Source of the DNA: Azospirillum cavernae
Lineage (GTDB): Bacteria > Pseudomonadota > Alphaproteobacteria > Azospirillales > Azospirillaceae
Reading direction: 5' to 3'
Length of the DNA: 64,000 nt
Assembly: GCF_003590795.1 (NCBI RefSeq)
Contig: NZ_QYUL01000002.1
Coordinates: 1,171,001 to 1,235,000 of the forward strand
Shown: positions 7,755 to 17,047 of the stretch, piece after piece
Position numbering within the stretch: the stretch's first letter is position 1
Layout: every line of letters starts with the position of its first letter
Program-made: the position numbers and the translations under genes
The notes under the pieces: model-generated
Told to the model about the DNA's origin: nothing
The model's database searches: none
The model's input: only the letters and a program-made list of their open reading frames with translations

Positions 7755-8960
7755 TCAAGGGCTTGGGGTGCTCTGTTCCGATCCCGGAACGACCAGCAGG
7801 CGGTGCGACAGCAACGCCCCCAGCCCAACCAGCCCGATGGCCCCCATCATCGGCAGCGCCGTGCCGTTGTGCAGATGGCCGACTCCAAGCCCGACCAGAG
7901 CGGCGATGGTCATCTGGAAAAAGCCCAGCAGCGACGAGGCCAGACCGGCCATCGTCGGGTAGGGGCCGACCGCGTTCGCGGTGGCGTTGGGCAGGGTCAA
8001 CCCGGCCCCCAGAATGAACAGGAAGACCGGCGCGACGACGCTGGCGATCTGAAGCACGCCCGCCAGCGCCAACCCCACCCCCAGCGCGCCGCCGCTGACT
8101 GACACCAGCGTGCCGATGCGGATCATCCGGGCGCCGCCCAGCCGATGCGACAGCTTTCCAGCCAGCAATGAACCGAGCGTGTAGCCCAGAACGACGGTGG
8201 CGAAGCTCATCCCATACTGGGCGGGCGACAGATGCATTTGCCCGATCAGCAGAAAGGACGAGCCGGAAATGAAGGCGAAAATCCCGCTGTAAGAACAGGC
8301 GACGATCAGGACATAGCCGACGAAACGGCGGTTGCGCAGCAGCATCAGATAGTTGGCGGCCATCCGTCCGGGGTTCAGCGCCTCGCTGTCGCGCGCCGTG
8401 TTGGTTTCGCCCAGCAGGCTCCACACGGCGGCGAGGATCACCACGGCGAAGCCGGTCAGCAGGATGAAGTTGGAGCGCCAGCCGAACAGCTCGGTCAGCG
8501 CGCCGCCCAGCACCGGGCCGATGGCTGGGGCCAGCGTCATCGCCATCGACATGTAGGCCAGAACGGTCGCCGCCCGGTCGCGTCCAAAGACGTCGCGCAC
8601 CACCGCCCGCCCGACCACCGGGCCGCAGCAGGCCCCCAACGCCTGAAAGAAGCGGGCGGCGATCAACCCCTCGACGCTGGTGGCGAGCGCGCAGACGGCG
8701 CTGGCCACCAGATAGACGCAGATGCCGACCAGCAGGGTCGGGCGCCGTCCGAAACGGTCGGACATTGGGCCATAGACCAGTTGTGAGACCGCGAAGCCGA
8801 CCAGAAAGACCGACAGGGTCAATTGCACCATGGCGATGTCGGTGTCGAACACCCGCACCAAAATCGGCAAGGAGGGCAGATAGAGGTCGGTTGAGAGCGG
8901 GCCGAAGGCGACCAGCGCGGTCAACAGAACGCGGATCACCAGGGAATCAGAACGGGGCAT
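7755..8960 (-). CDS. Bcr/CflA-type multidrug efflux MFS transporter
   Basis: Inner-membrane protein of 401 residues with about 12 hydrophobic segments. It shows the DHA1 signatures of Bcr/CflA: STDLYLPSLP in helix 1, the loop 2-3 motif YGPMSDRFGRRPTLL, GACCGPVVGRAVVRDVFGRDRAA, and motif C-like PAIGPVLGG. Such proton antiporters export bicyclomycin, chloramphenicol or other drugs. The ATG at 8960 fits the usual N terminus; a GTG nine codons upstream (8987) is an alternative. It lies divergent from nothing obvious and has no adjacent regulator. Confidence 0.88.
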   Translation of the reverse strand: MPRSDSLVIRVLLTALVAFGPLSTDLYLPSLPILVRVFDTDIAMVQLTLSVFLVGFAVSQLVYGPMSDRFGRRPTLLVGICVYLVASAVCALATSVEGLIAARFFQALGACCGPVVGRAVVRDVFGRDRAATVLAYMSMAMTLAPAIGPVLGGALTELFGWRSNFILLTGFAVVILAAVWSLLGETNTARDSEALNPGRMAANYLMLLRNRRFVGYVLIVACSYSGIFAFISGSSFLLIGQMHLSPAQYGMSFATVVLGYTLGSLLAGKLSHRLGGARMIRIGTLVSVSGGALGVGLALAGVLQIASVVAPVFLFILGAGLTLPNATANAVGPYPTMAGLASSLLGFFQMTIAALVGLGVGHLHNGTALPMMGAIGLVGLGALLSHRLLVVPGSEQSTPSP

Positions 8961-9118
8961 GGACGGAGACAACCCAGGATGCGACACGGCGCGGCACTGT
9001 ATCAGATGAAATCAACGCTCGCCTGCGCGGCGCGCGCGCGTCTGCCATCCGGGGAGCGCGCCGAGTCTGAAGCCGCAGGCTTTCACACGGCGGGGAAACC
9101 GTGACGGATGGGATCAGG

Positions 9119-9469
9119 TCAGGCCGCTGAGGCGGGGATCGCGGCCAAGCGTGTCGGAACCATGGCCGCCAGAATGCTGCGCTGCTCATCCAGCCGGGCC
9201 GACAAAACCGCCTGCCCGGTCTTCAGATCGACGTGCCCGGCCTCAAGCTTGGCAAGACCAGCTTCCAGCTTCGCCTGTCCGGCTTCCAGCCTGGCTTGGC
9301 CCTCTTCCAATTTGGCCTGCCCGGCTTCCAATTTGTCGAGTCGAGTCGCCATGGCGGTTTGCCCAGCCTTCAACTCGGTCTGGCCAACCTTCAGATCGGC
9401 GACCTCCTTGGTCAGCGCCTCCAGCATGGAGACGATGTGGGCCAACAGCTCCTTGGATTCAGCGCTCAT
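9119..9469 (-). CDS. Heptad-repeat coiled-coil protein
   Basis: Protein of 116 residues dominated by about ten consecutive seven-residue repeats of the form LEAGQAK (variants LKVGQTE, LKAGQTA, LEEGQAR, LEAGLAK, LEAGHVD, LKTGQAV) between residues 25 and 100. The Leu and Gly phases are fixed, so it should form a long regular helical rod. The DNA itself is a tandem 21-bp array that can expand or shrink. There is no signal or membrane segment. Similar short Leu-Glu-Ala-Gly repeat proteins occur in phages and beside restriction or transposon genes, but no function is assigned. The ATG is preceded by GGAGAGCCGGAC. Confidence 0.65.
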   Translation of the reverse strand: MSAESKELLAHIVSMLEALTKEVADLKVGQTELKAGQTAMATRLDKLEAGQAKLEEGQARLEAGQAKLEAGLAKLEAGHVDLKTGQAVLSARLDEQRSILAAMVPTRLAAIPASAA

Positions 9470-9557
9470 GTCCGGCTCTCCTTGGCGCTGATCCTAGCGG
9501 AATTTCGGGGCGCCCGCCACTCCCTTGGCGTCGGCGGGCGAGCGTTGGGCGGAGCGC

Positions 9558-10322
9558 TCAACCGTAGCGCAGCAGGCGGGCGCCGTTGGTTTTCAGCCAG
9601 CCGCGCGGGGCGTCGACGTCCGGGTTTAGACCGGCGGTCAGGCTGGCGCACAAGGCCCAAAAGCGGGCGGAATGGTTCATCTCGCGCAGATGCGCCACCT
9701 CGTGGCCGACCACGTAGTCGAGCACCGATTCCGGCGTCAGGATCAGCCGCCAGGAAAAGGACAGCCGCCCGGTGGACGAGCAGCTTCCCCAGCGGCTTTT
9801 GGTGTCGCGCAGGGTGATGGCGGCGATCCGCGCGCCGATCAGCGTCGCCTTGACGCGCGCCCGGGTTCCGATCTCGCGCCGGGCCTCGTTGACCAGGAAA
9901 TCGCGGACGCGGCGGGCGACATGCTCGGGCTGGCCGCCGACCAGCAGCGCGCCCTCTTCGATCCGGGTCGGGCCGCGCAGATCGGGGGTGTGACGAATCC
10001 GATGATCGACGCCCAGGTAAGGAATCACCACGCCGTCTTCAAAGGGCAGGGACGGCGGCAGGGCGGCGATCCGCGCCCGCAACCAGCCGTCATGCCGCCC
10101 GACAAAGCGCCGGGCGTCGCTTTCCGACACGCCGACCGGAATCACCACTTGGATCAAGCCGCGACCCGGATCAACCTTCAGCGTCATCCGGGTGGCGCGG
10201 GCGCTTTCGCGCAGCTCCAGCGGCGCGGGCAGGCCGGTGATCTCCAGGGCGCGCGGCGGCTTCGGCTTCACAGCCGGGGCGCGTTTGGGGCGGCGGGCGG
10301 GGGCGGGACGGCGAGACACCAT
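9558..10322 (-). CDS. YgjP-type (DUF45) zinc metallopeptidase-like protein
   Basis: Protein of 254 residues with the WLM/SprT-like DUF45 fold. The zinc motif HEVAHLREMNHSARFW contains HExxH plus the downstream His of MNHS. The preceding strand motif DTKSRWGSCSSTGRLSFSWRLILTP is diagnostic of the family. The N terminus is a basic Arg/Pro/Lys-rich tail of about 28 residues. The family is predicted to hydrolyse peptides in the cytoplasm or repair DNA-protein crosslinks; no substrate is known. It is convergent with no neighbour and precedes the heptad-repeat gene on the same strand by 88 bp. Confidence 0.88.
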   Translation of the reverse strand: MVSRRPAPARRPKRAPAVKPKPPRALEITGLPAPLELRESARATRMTLKVDPGRGLIQVVIPVGVSESDARRFVGRHDGWLRARIAALPPSLPFEDGVVIPYLGVDHRIRHTPDLRGPTRIEEGALLVGGQPEHVARRVRDFLVNEARREIGTRARVKATLIGARIAAITLRDTKSRWGSCSSTGRLSFSWRLILTPESVLDYVVGHEVAHLREMNHSARFWALCASLTAGLNPDVDAPRGWLKTNGARLLRYG

Positions 10323-11237
10323 GTCCCGTCTTATAGCCGGTCCGCCGGGGACGCGCCAATCAATCCCGACGGTTTACGCCGGCGGAGGGGGGGGACTGAG
10401 GGCTGAAGGTTGCCGTGGTCCGGCAGAGGCCGGGCACAGGCACAGAATGTGGAACCTCAATCTTATGGTGAGTTCACATGATGGGGTTGGACAATCGGGT
10501 GCGGAAGGCCACGCCGGTGGACTGGTGGTTCATATTTGGGAACGGCGCCCATTCCGCCAGCTAGTTGTTCCCGGCGGTCATCCAATAGACACCATGAGTG
10601 GGCGCGGGCATTTCCTCGATCGTCAAGTATGGGATGCTTGCGCCAGCGGGCCCAGTTCCGGCGGCCGTGTGATGCCCCATCCTCCATGTGAGCCGCCCAG
10701 CCGTACCCCCCCATTTTCGCGCCCAACCGCACGCGGCCCGCAGATCGGGTCAGGTTTGAAGGTGTTGAACCGTCGCCAGCTCCGGTATTGAGTTCGATCA
10801 CGTCGAGAGGGGCTGATAGGTGGTGCGTCAACGCAGAGCCATCGCACAAAAATAGTCGTTTGGGCCGTGAGCGCCGGGCAAACGGAGATGAGGGCGCGGC
10901 GGGACGGACGCCAAAACACCACAGTGCTGTTCGTCATGGTTTTGACCTTTCGCTACGTTAGCAATAAGGATATAATACCTATTATAGGAAAAATAAAAAT
11001 AAAAAGGAAAATCCTTACATCTCTCCAGTTCTCCGCCAATTGTACGCCCGCGCCTCACCGCCGAAGCTACGACCTGACCGCAAGTTCTATGAGGATCGTG
11101 CTGAGTTGCTCCCATGGCTGGACGCAGGTCAGATTTGACAAGATGGCCCCGTCGATCCGATAAATGGGGTAAGGTAGGACGTTCGTCTTTTAAAATCTTT
11201 CCGCCAATGTCCCAAAGACGTCCATGAGTAGACCGCC
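10323..11237. other. Gene-poor 0.9-kb stretch with AT-rich core, possibly decayed
   Basis: No convincing gene is found here. Several overlapping open frames of 60-130 codons exist on both strands (for example 10463-10849 minus), but none shows a recognisable family, a good ribosome site or conserved-looking composition. The centre at 10940-11035 is AT-rich, unlike the GC-rich surroundings, and contains the 16-bp inverted repeat TATAATA-CC-TATTATA at 10971-10986 followed by A-rich sequence. A degraded mobile element or foreign insertion is possible but unproven. Confidence 0.4.
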
Positions 11238-12341
11238 ATGACTTTGACCGATGGGCATAGAACCAAGCGCGAGGATTTTCTCGACAGGCTGCTGTCGGCG
11301 AATGATGCGCCGCACGCGCTTTTGGATCTCGACGGTCGATGTCTTGCCGCGAACGGGGCGTTTTCTCAGGCTTTGGGACGGGATACGGCGGAGGTCGAGG
11401 GCAAACCGCTCGCCGCCGTCGCGGGCGCGGCGGCGTTGGCCGAGGCCGTCGACGCGCATCGCGCGGGGGTGGTGGAGACCGGCGAGGCGGTGGCGCTTCT
11501 CGGCGCGCTGGCCGGAACCGACGTCACGTTGCGTCCGGCGCGGGGGGCGGATGGCGCGGTGACGGCGCTGGCGCTCATCGGCGAGGACGCGCGCCTGACC
11601 CAGGCGCGGCGGGACACGGCGCAGGCGCAGGCCGCCACCGGGCGGTTTCTGGCCAAGGCCAGCCATGATTTGCGCCAGCCCTTCCAGGCGATGCATCTGT
11701 TTCACCATCTGCTGGCCGGGCGGCAGAGCGACCCGTCGGGAATCGATCTGGCCAACAAGCTGGGCCAGTCGATCCAGGGGGCGGAAAGCCTGCTGAACGC
11801 TCTGTTGGAGGTGTCGCGGCTGGAGGCCGGGCTGGTCGTGGCGCAGCCGCGCGCCTTTCCCATCGACGACACCCTGAGCCATCTGTTGCAGGAATTCGCC
11901 CCGGAGGCCGAGGCCAAGGGCCTGCGCTTCAACGTCCGCCCGGCGGAGGTCGAGGTGCTGAGCGACCCGCTGCTGTTGGAGCGGCTGTTGCGGCCCATTC
12001 TGGCCAACGCCGTGCGCTACACCCGCAAGGGCGGGATTCTGCTGGCGACCCGGCGGCGGCCCGCCCTGGTGCGGATCGAGGTGTGGGACAGCGGCGTCGG
12101 CATCGACCCGGCCAACCACGCGGTGATTTTCGAGGATTTCCACCGAATCACCCACGCCGAGTTGGAACGGCGCGCGGCGCCGGGGCAGGGGGTTGGTTTG
12201 GGGTTGGGCGTGGTCCGTCGGCTGGCGCGGGTGCTCAATCTCCCGGTAACGGTGCGCTCCAAGCCGGGGCGCGGGGCGATTTTCGCGGTGGACGTGCCGC
12301 GTGCGCCGCAACACGCATTGGCGGCTCAAGCGTCCGATTGA
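11238..12341 (+). CDS. Orphan sensor histidine kinase with N-terminal PAS-like domain
   Basis: Soluble protein of 367 residues with no membrane segment. Residues about 20-115 resemble a PAS domain (LLSANDAPHALLDLDGRCLAAN...). The phosphoacceptor is His143 in KASHDLRQPFQAM, the HisKA subtype with DLRQP found in hybrid-kinase relatives. ATP-binding boxes follow: N box LRPILANAVRYT, G1 DSGVGI, F-box FEDFHRI and G2 GVGLGLGVV. No transmembrane sensor and no response regulator gene are adjacent, so it is an orphan kinase with a presumably cytosolic signal. It ends 20 bp before the ugp upstream region. Confidence 0.9.
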   Translation: MTLTDGHRTKREDFLDRLLSANDAPHALLDLDGRCLAANGAFSQALGRDTAEVEGKPLAAVAGAAALAEAVDAHRAGVVETGEAVALLGALAGTDVTLRPARGADGAVTALALIGEDARLTQARRDTAQAQAATGRFLAKASHDLRQPFQAMHLFHHLLAGRQSDPSGIDLANKLGQSIQGAESLLNALLEVSRLEAGLVVAQPRAFPIDDTLSHLLQEFAPEAEAKGLRFNVRPAEVEVLSDPLLLERLLRPILANAVRYTRKGGILLATRRRPALVRIEVWDSGVGIDPANHAVIFEDFHRITHAELERRAAPGQGVGLGLGVVRRLARVLNLPVTVRSKPGRGAIFAVDVPRAPQHALAAQASD

Positions 12342-12571
12342 CAGACGCCCAAAGCGGCGCGCACCCTAACGTTAACGGGAGCCAAACAATGGCCCCGGTG
12401 AAAAGCGTTTGGGGAGGTCATCGTCATGCCGCATCGGCCAGCACCGCCGAGCCGCCCGCCTGTCGCGCCGGGCCGCTCGCCGTCGTCACCCCTCTCTGTG
12501 ACCCGATCGCGTCGTCGCGACGATCCGCCGGGCGGTCCCGCTTTTCAGGGTGGCCCCGTTTTTCAGGGCGG

Positions 12572-12600
12572 TTGACCGTCTGCGCATGTTCCCGTATGCG
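12572..12600 (+). promoter_or_regulatory. Candidate promoter of the ugp operon
   Basis: In the 359-bp gene-free stretch 12342-12700, TTGACC is followed after 17 bases by TATGCG, about 100 bp before ugpB. Immediately upstream, two imperfect copies of CCGCTTTTCAGGGTGGC (12537-12553 and 12555-12571) abut the -35 element and could bind a regulator. I see no perfect Pho box, so phosphate control is not demonstrated. The rest of the stretch holds only a TAACGTTA palindrome near 12366. Confidence 0.45.
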
Positions 12601-12700
12601 CTCGCCACAAAAACTTCATGCGTTCGTCTCGGGATCGCAACAGCTTGCGCTCATCCACATCACCCGAGACACAACCAACCCGGACAGGGAGATGCCCCTT

Positions 12701-14038
12701 ATGTTGACCCGTCGCACGCTTGGCCTTTCGACGGCCGCCTTCGCCCTCACCGTCAGCCTGTCGGGCGCGGCCATGGCGCAGAAGACCGTCATCGAATTCT
12801 GGCACGGCCTGCCCCAGCCGCTGGGCGGCCAGCTTGAGCAGGTGGTGAAGGGCTTCAACGACAGCCAGGACAAGGTCCAGGTCAACGCGTCCTTCAAGGG
12901 CAGCTACCCGGAAACCATGCAGGCCGCCATCGCGGCGTTCCGCGCGGGCAACGCCCCGCACGTCGTGCAGATGTTCGAGGTCGGCACCGCCACCATGATG
13001 GCCGCCGGTCCGGCGATCAAGCCGGTGCACGAACTGATGAAGGAAACCGGCGCGGCGCTGGATCCCAAGGCCTACATCCCGGCGGTCGCCGGTTATTACG
13101 CGTCCAAAGACGGCAAGATGATGGCGCTGCCCTTCAACAGCTCCACCTCCATCATGTTCTACAACAAGGATCTGTTCGCCAAGGCGGGCCTGGATCCCAA
13201 CAAGGCCCCCGCCACCTGGCCGGAGCTGATCGCCGCGACCAAGGCGCTGAAGGCGGCGGGCGTGGCCTGCCCCTTCACAACCTCCTGGCCGACCTGGGTG
13301 CAGTTTGAACAGTTGGGTGCGATCCATGACACGCCCTTCGCCAGCCAGTCCAATGGCTTTGGCGGGCTGAACGCCGAGCTGAAGATCAACGCGCCGCTCT
13401 ACGCGAAGCACATCCAGATGCTGGTCGATCTCCAGAAGGACGGCCAATTCAAGTATGGCGGTCGCGACAACAAGCCGGACGGCCTGTTCCCGTCGGGCGA
13501 ATGCGCGATCATCCAAGGCTCGTCCGGCCTGCGCAGCCGCATCGTCAAGGAGGCGACCTTCGCCTGGGGCGCCGCCCCGCTGCCCTACTGGCCCGACCAG
13601 ATCAAGGGCGAGCCGAAGAACGGCATCATCGGCGGCGCGGCCTTCTGGGTGATGACCTCGCCCAAGCGCACGCCCGCCGAATACAAGGCGGTGTCGGAAT
13701 TCTTCACCTACCTCGCCCAGCCGGGGATTGACGCCAAGTGGCACATGGACACCGGCTATGTCCCGGTGACGTTCAAGGGCGTGGAAAAGGCCAAGGCCGA
13801 AGGCTTCTATGAAAAGAACCCCGGCGCCGACGTCCCCGCCGCCCAATTGACCCGCACGCCGACCACCGAAAACACGATGGGTCTGCGTTTGGGCAACCTG
13901 CCGGAAATCCGCAACATCATCCAGGAAGAGCTGGAAAAGGCCTTCCAGGGCCAGCAGACCGTCCAGCAGGCGTTGGATTCCTCGGTCCAGCGCGGCAACG
14001 TCGTCCTGCGCAACTTCGAGCGCGCGAACAAGAACTGA
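12701..14038 (+). CDS. ugpB: sn-Glycerol-3-phosphate ABC transporter, substrate-binding protein
   Basis: Periplasmic binding protein of 445 residues. A Tat-like or Sec signal starts MLTRRTLGLSTAAFALTV with likely cleavage after AMA (residue 26). The mature start KTVIEFWHGLPQPLGGQLEQVVKGFND and the segments APHVVQMFEVGTATMMA and QGSSGLRS are characteristic of UgpB. It captures glycerol-3-phosphate or glycerophosphodiesters for UgpAEC. ATG 12701 is chosen over 12692 because AGGGAG ends nine bases before it. First gene of ugpBAEC; a stem-loop separates it from ugpA. Confidence 0.93.
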   Translation: MLTRRTLGLSTAAFALTVSLSGAAMAQKTVIEFWHGLPQPLGGQLEQVVKGFNDSQDKVQVNASFKGSYPETMQAAIAAFRAGNAPHVVQMFEVGTATMMAAGPAIKPVHELMKETGAALDPKAYIPAVAGYYASKDGKMMALPFNSSTSIMFYNKDLFAKAGLDPNKAPATWPELIAATKALKAAGVACPFTTSWPTWVQFEQLGAIHDTPFASQSNGFGGLNAELKINAPLYAKHIQMLVDLQKDGQFKYGGRDNKPDGLFPSGECAIIQGSSGLRSRIVKEATFAWGAAPLPYWPDQIKGEPKNGIIGGAAFWVMTSPKRTPAEYKAVSEFFTYLAQPGIDAKWHMDTGYVPVTFKGVEKAKAEGFYEKNPGADVPAAQLTRTPTTENTMGLRLGNLPEIRNIIQEELEKAFQGQQTVQQALDSSVQRGNVVLRNFERANKN

Positions 14039-14053
14039 TGCGGTGACGCGGCT

Positions 14054-14078
14054 TCCCTCTCCCAAGACGGGAGAGGGA
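14054..14078 (+). repeat. Short CCTCTCCC palindrome between ugpB and ugpA
   Basis: TCCCTCTCCC and GGGAGAGGGA form a perfect 10-bp stem with loop AAGAC and no T-run. It is a minimal copy of the dispersed palindrome family of this window. In binding-protein operons such stems protect the upstream mRNA end, giving more binding protein than permease; that role is inferred. Confidence 0.65.
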
Positions 14079-14101
14079 TTCAATGGAAAGAGGCCGGAAC
14101 T

Positions 14102-14986
14102 TTGCAGCGTCGTGTGATCTTTGACAACAAGCTGTTGCCTTATCTGCTGCTGGCGCCGCAGGTGGCGGTGACGCTGGTGTTTTTCATTTGGCCCGCCGCT
14201 CAGGCGATTTGGCAATCGGTCCACATCCAGGACGCCTTTGGTTTGCGCAGCGAGTTCGTGTGGTTTGAGAATTTCACCGCGATCTTCACCGATCCGAATT
14301 ACGTCGGCACGCTGCGCACCACGGCGATCTTCAGCGTTTCGGTGACGGCGCTGTCGCTGTCGGTGTCGTTGCTGTTGGCGTCTTTGGCCGACAGCAAGAT
14401 CAAAGGGGCGGCGGTTTACAAGACGCTGCTGATCTGGCCCTACGCGCTGGCCCCCGCCGTGGCGGCGGTGCTGTGGATGTTCATCTTCAACCCGGAAATC
14501 GGCTCGCTCGGGCGGTTGCTCAACGGGTGGGGGTACAATTGGGATTACCGGCTGAACGGCGATCAAGCGCTGACCATGGTCATCCTGGCGGCCAGTTGGA
14601 AACAGGTGTCCTACAACTTCATCTTCTTCCTGGCGGGTTTGCAGGCGATTCCGCGTTCGGTGCTGGAGGCCGCGAGCATCGACGGGGCCGGGCCGGTGCG
14701 CCGCTTCTGGTCGATCACCTTCCCGCTGCTGTCGCCGACCACCTTCTTTTTGCTGGTGGTGGACATGGTCTACGCCTTTTGCGAGACGTTCGGCACCATT
14801 CACGCCCTAACCCATGGCGGCCCCGGCAAGGCGACGGAGACCTTGATCTTCCGCGTCTATCAGGACGGCGTCGTCAACAATGATTTGGGCGGATCCTCGG
14901 CCCAATCGGTGCTGCTGATGGTCATTCTGATCGTGCTGACGACCATCCAGTTCCGCTTCGTCGAGCGCAAGGTGCATTACTCATGA
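14102..14986 (+). CDS. ugpA: sn-Glycerol-3-phosphate ABC transporter permease
   Basis: Inner-membrane permease of 294 residues with six predicted helices. The EAA loop that docks on the ATPase is [25 protein letters not shown] near residues 196-220. The start is a TTG at 14102 after GAAAGAGG; a downstream GTG (14114) is possible but would remove conserved N-terminal sequence. Its stop overlaps the ugpE ATG (ATGA), so the two permeases are translationally coupled and form the heterodimeric channel. Confidence 0.92.
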   Translation: MQRRVIFDNKLLPYLLLAPQVAVTLVFFIWPAAQAIWQSVHIQDAFGLRSEFVWFENFTAIFTDPNYVGTLRTTAIFSVSVTALSLSVSLLLASLADSKIKGAAVYKTLLIWPYALAPAVAAVLWMFIFNPEIGSLGRLLNGWGYNWDYRLNGDQALTMVILAASWKQVSYNFIFFLAGLQAIPRSVLEAASIDGAGPVRRFWSITFPLLSPTTFFLLVVDMVYAFCETFGTIHALTHGGPGKATETLIFRVYQDGVVNNDLGGSSAQSVLLMVILIVLTTIQFRFVERKVHYS

Positions 14987-15873
14987 GCAACCCCACGACT
15001 GGGCCGCACACGACTGGGCCGCACACCGCCGGGCGGCGTCTGATTGATCTGCTTCCCCACATCGTGCTGATCGTCGGCGTTCTGATTTTCGCCTTTCCGA
15101 TTTACGTCACGCTGATTGGCTCGACCTGGGACGCCGCCACCATCGGACGCGGCAATCTGCCGATGATTCCCGGCGGCGAGGCCTTGAACAATTACGGCCA
15201 CGCCTGGAGCGAATCCCACACCGAGCGCGCCATGTACACGCCGGTGCGCATCATGATGATGAACAGCGTCATCATGGCGCTGTCCATCGCGGTCGGCAAA
15301 ATCGCCATCTCCATCCTGTCGGCCTACGCGGTGGCCTTTTTCCGCTTTCCGCTGCGCATGGTCTTTTTCTGGATGATCTTCATCACCCTGATGCTGCCGG
15401 TCGAGGTGCGCATCATCCCGACCTACAAGGTGGTCGCCGATCTGGGGATGATCGACACCTACGCCGGGCTGTCGATTCCGCTGATCGCCTCGGCCACGGC
15501 GACGCTGCTGTTCCGCCAATTCTTCCTGACCATCCCGGACGAGCTGGTGGAGGCGGCGAAGATCGACGGGGCCGGGCCGGTGCGCTTCTTCTTCGACATC
15601 CTGCTTCCCCTGTCGAAAACGAACATCGCGGCGCTGTTCGTCATCCTCTTCATTTATGGCTGGAATCAGTATCTGTGGCCGCTGCTGGTCACGAACAGCG
15701 CCGACATGGAAACCATCGTCATCGGCATCACCAAGATGATCGGCACCGGCGAGGCCGCCAACGACTGGAACCTCATCATGGCGACCACCGTGCTGGCGAT
15801 GCTGCCGCCGGTCGCCGTCGTGATCTTCATGCAGCGGTGGTTCATCAAGGGCCTTGTGGACAGCGAGAAGTAA
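14983..15873 (+). CDS. ugpE: sn-Glycerol-3-phosphate ABC transporter permease
   Basis: Second permease, 296 residues, six predicted helices. The EAA loop is [25 protein letters not shown] near residue 190-215. The N terminus carries a small duplication ([12 protein letters not shown]) absent from typical UgpE; its DNA is a tandem copy. ATGA overlap with ugpA fixes the start. Six bases separate its stop from ugpC. Confidence 0.92.
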   Translation: MSNPTTGPHTTGPHTAGRRLIDLLPHIVLIVGVLIFAFPIYVTLIGSTWDAATIGRGNLPMIPGGEALNNYGHAWSESHTERAMYTPVRIMMMNSVIMALSIAVGKIAISILSAYAVAFFRFPLRMVFFWMIFITLMLPVEVRIIPTYKVVADLGMIDTYAGLSIPLIASATATLLFRQFFLTIPDELVEAAKIDGAGPVRFFFDILLPLSKTNIAALFVILFIYGWNQYLWPLLVTNSADMETIVIGITKMIGTGEAANDWNLIMATTVLAMLPPVAVVIFMQRWFIKGLVDSEK

Positions 15874-15879
15874 ACAGAC

Positions 15880-16953
15880 ATGGCAACCGTAGAGATCAAA
15901 AACGTCCGCAAGTCCTATGGCCCGGTCGAGGCGATCAAGGGCATCGACATCGCCGTTCAGGATGGCGAGTTCCTCGTCCTGCTGGGGCCGAGCGGCTGCG
16001 GGAAATCCACCCTGCTGCGCATGGTCGCCGGGTTGGAGAGCATCACCGGCGGTCAGGTCGTCATCGGCGGGCGGGTGGTGAATGATCTGGATCCCAAGGA
16101 TCGCGACATCGCGATGGTGTTCCAGAATTACGCGCTCTACCCGCACATGAGCGTGTTCGACAACATGGCCTATGGCCTGAAGATCCGGGGCGTGCCGAAG
16201 CCGGAGATCGAAACCCGCGTCGCCAAGGCCGCAGAGATTCTGGAGCTGGGCCGTTTCCTGACTCGCCGCCCCAGCCAATTGTCGGGCGGCCAGCGCCAGC
16301 GCGTCGCCATGGGCCGCGCCATCGTGCGCGAACCGGCGGCCTTCCTGTTCGACGAGCCGCTGTCCAACCTGGACGCCAAGCTGCGCACCCAGATGCGCAT
16401 CGAGATCAAGCGTTTGCAGGATCGACTTGGCATCACCAGCCTCTACGTCACCCACGATCAGGTGGAGGCGATGACGCTGGCCGACCGCATCCTGGTGATG
16501 AATCACGGCGTCGCCGAACAGATCGGCACGCCGCTGGAGGTCTACCAGCGCCCGGCCAGCCTGTTCGTCGCCGGGTTCATCGGCTCGCCGCCGATGAATG
16601 TGCTGGACGGCGTCATCGACGCCAGCGGCCAGGGCGTGGTGATGCCGGGCGGCGCGCTGCTGCCGCTGCCCCGCCCGCGCCCCGACGACGCCAACCGCCC
16701 GGTCAAGCTGGGCATTCGGCCCGAGCATCTGACCATCAGCGACGGCCTCGCCGCCTCGCCGATCCTGGTCGAGTTGGTCGAGGCGTTGGGGGCCGACACC
16801 GTGGTCTATGGCCGCCTGCCTGACGGCGAATCGCTGTTGATCCGCATGGCCGGTCTGCCGTCCTGCACCGAGGGGGATCAACTGTCGGTCGCCCCGCAAC
16901 CGGGCGCGCTGCATCTGTTCGACGCGGCGCATGGGCGGCGGTTGGCGGATTGA
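15880..16953 (+). CDS. ugpC: sn-Glycerol-3-phosphate ABC transporter ATPase
   Basis: Cytoplasmic ATPase of 357 residues of the MalK/UgpC type. Walker A is GPSGCGKST (about 37-45), the Q loop is [13 protein letters not shown], the signature [17 protein letters not shown], Walker [16 protein letters not shown] and the H-loop VTHDQ. The C-terminal regulatory TOBE region (from about 240, with GIRPEHL) is complete. It powers uptake through UgpAE. This is the last gene of the operon; no glycerophosphodiesterase (ugpQ) follows, which is unlike E. coli. Confidence 0.94.
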   Translation: MATVEIKNVRKSYGPVEAIKGIDIAVQDGEFLVLLGPSGCGKSTLLRMVAGLESITGGQVVIGGRVVNDLDPKDRDIAMVFQNYALYPHMSVFDNMAYGLKIRGVPKPEIETRVAKAAEILELGRFLTRRPSQLSGGQRQRVAMGRAIVREPAAFLFDEPLSNLDAKLRTQMRIEIKRLQDRLGITSLYVTHDQVEAMTLADRILVMNHGVAEQIGTPLEVYQRPASLFVAGFIGSPPMNVLDGVIDASGQGVVMPGGALLPLPRPRPDDANRPVKLGIRPEHLTISDGLAASPILVELVEALGADTVVYGRLPDGESLLIRMAGLPSCTEGDQLSVAPQPGALHLFDAAHGRRLAD

Positions 16954-17047
16954 TGGGGGATGGGGGCGGGTTGGATCTGGTCTGTGGGGTGACGCCACCC
17001 CATCTACCGGCCAGGACCAATCAACCGCCCAAAATGGGGTTCGCACC

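Noticed and set aside
10463-10849. 128-codon frame in the gene-poor stretch
   Set aside because: No recognised family and no ribosome site; kept only as part of the described region.
12563-14803. 746-codon minus-strand frame across ugpB and ugpA
   Set aside because: Antisense shadow of the ugp genes; composition is Gly/Arg/Gln/His rich and no start or domain is recognised.
14983-15040. Repeat at the ugpE N terminus as a possible mobile signature
   Set aside because: A single tandem copy of a 15-base unit coding for TGPHT; no further copies or mobile gene.
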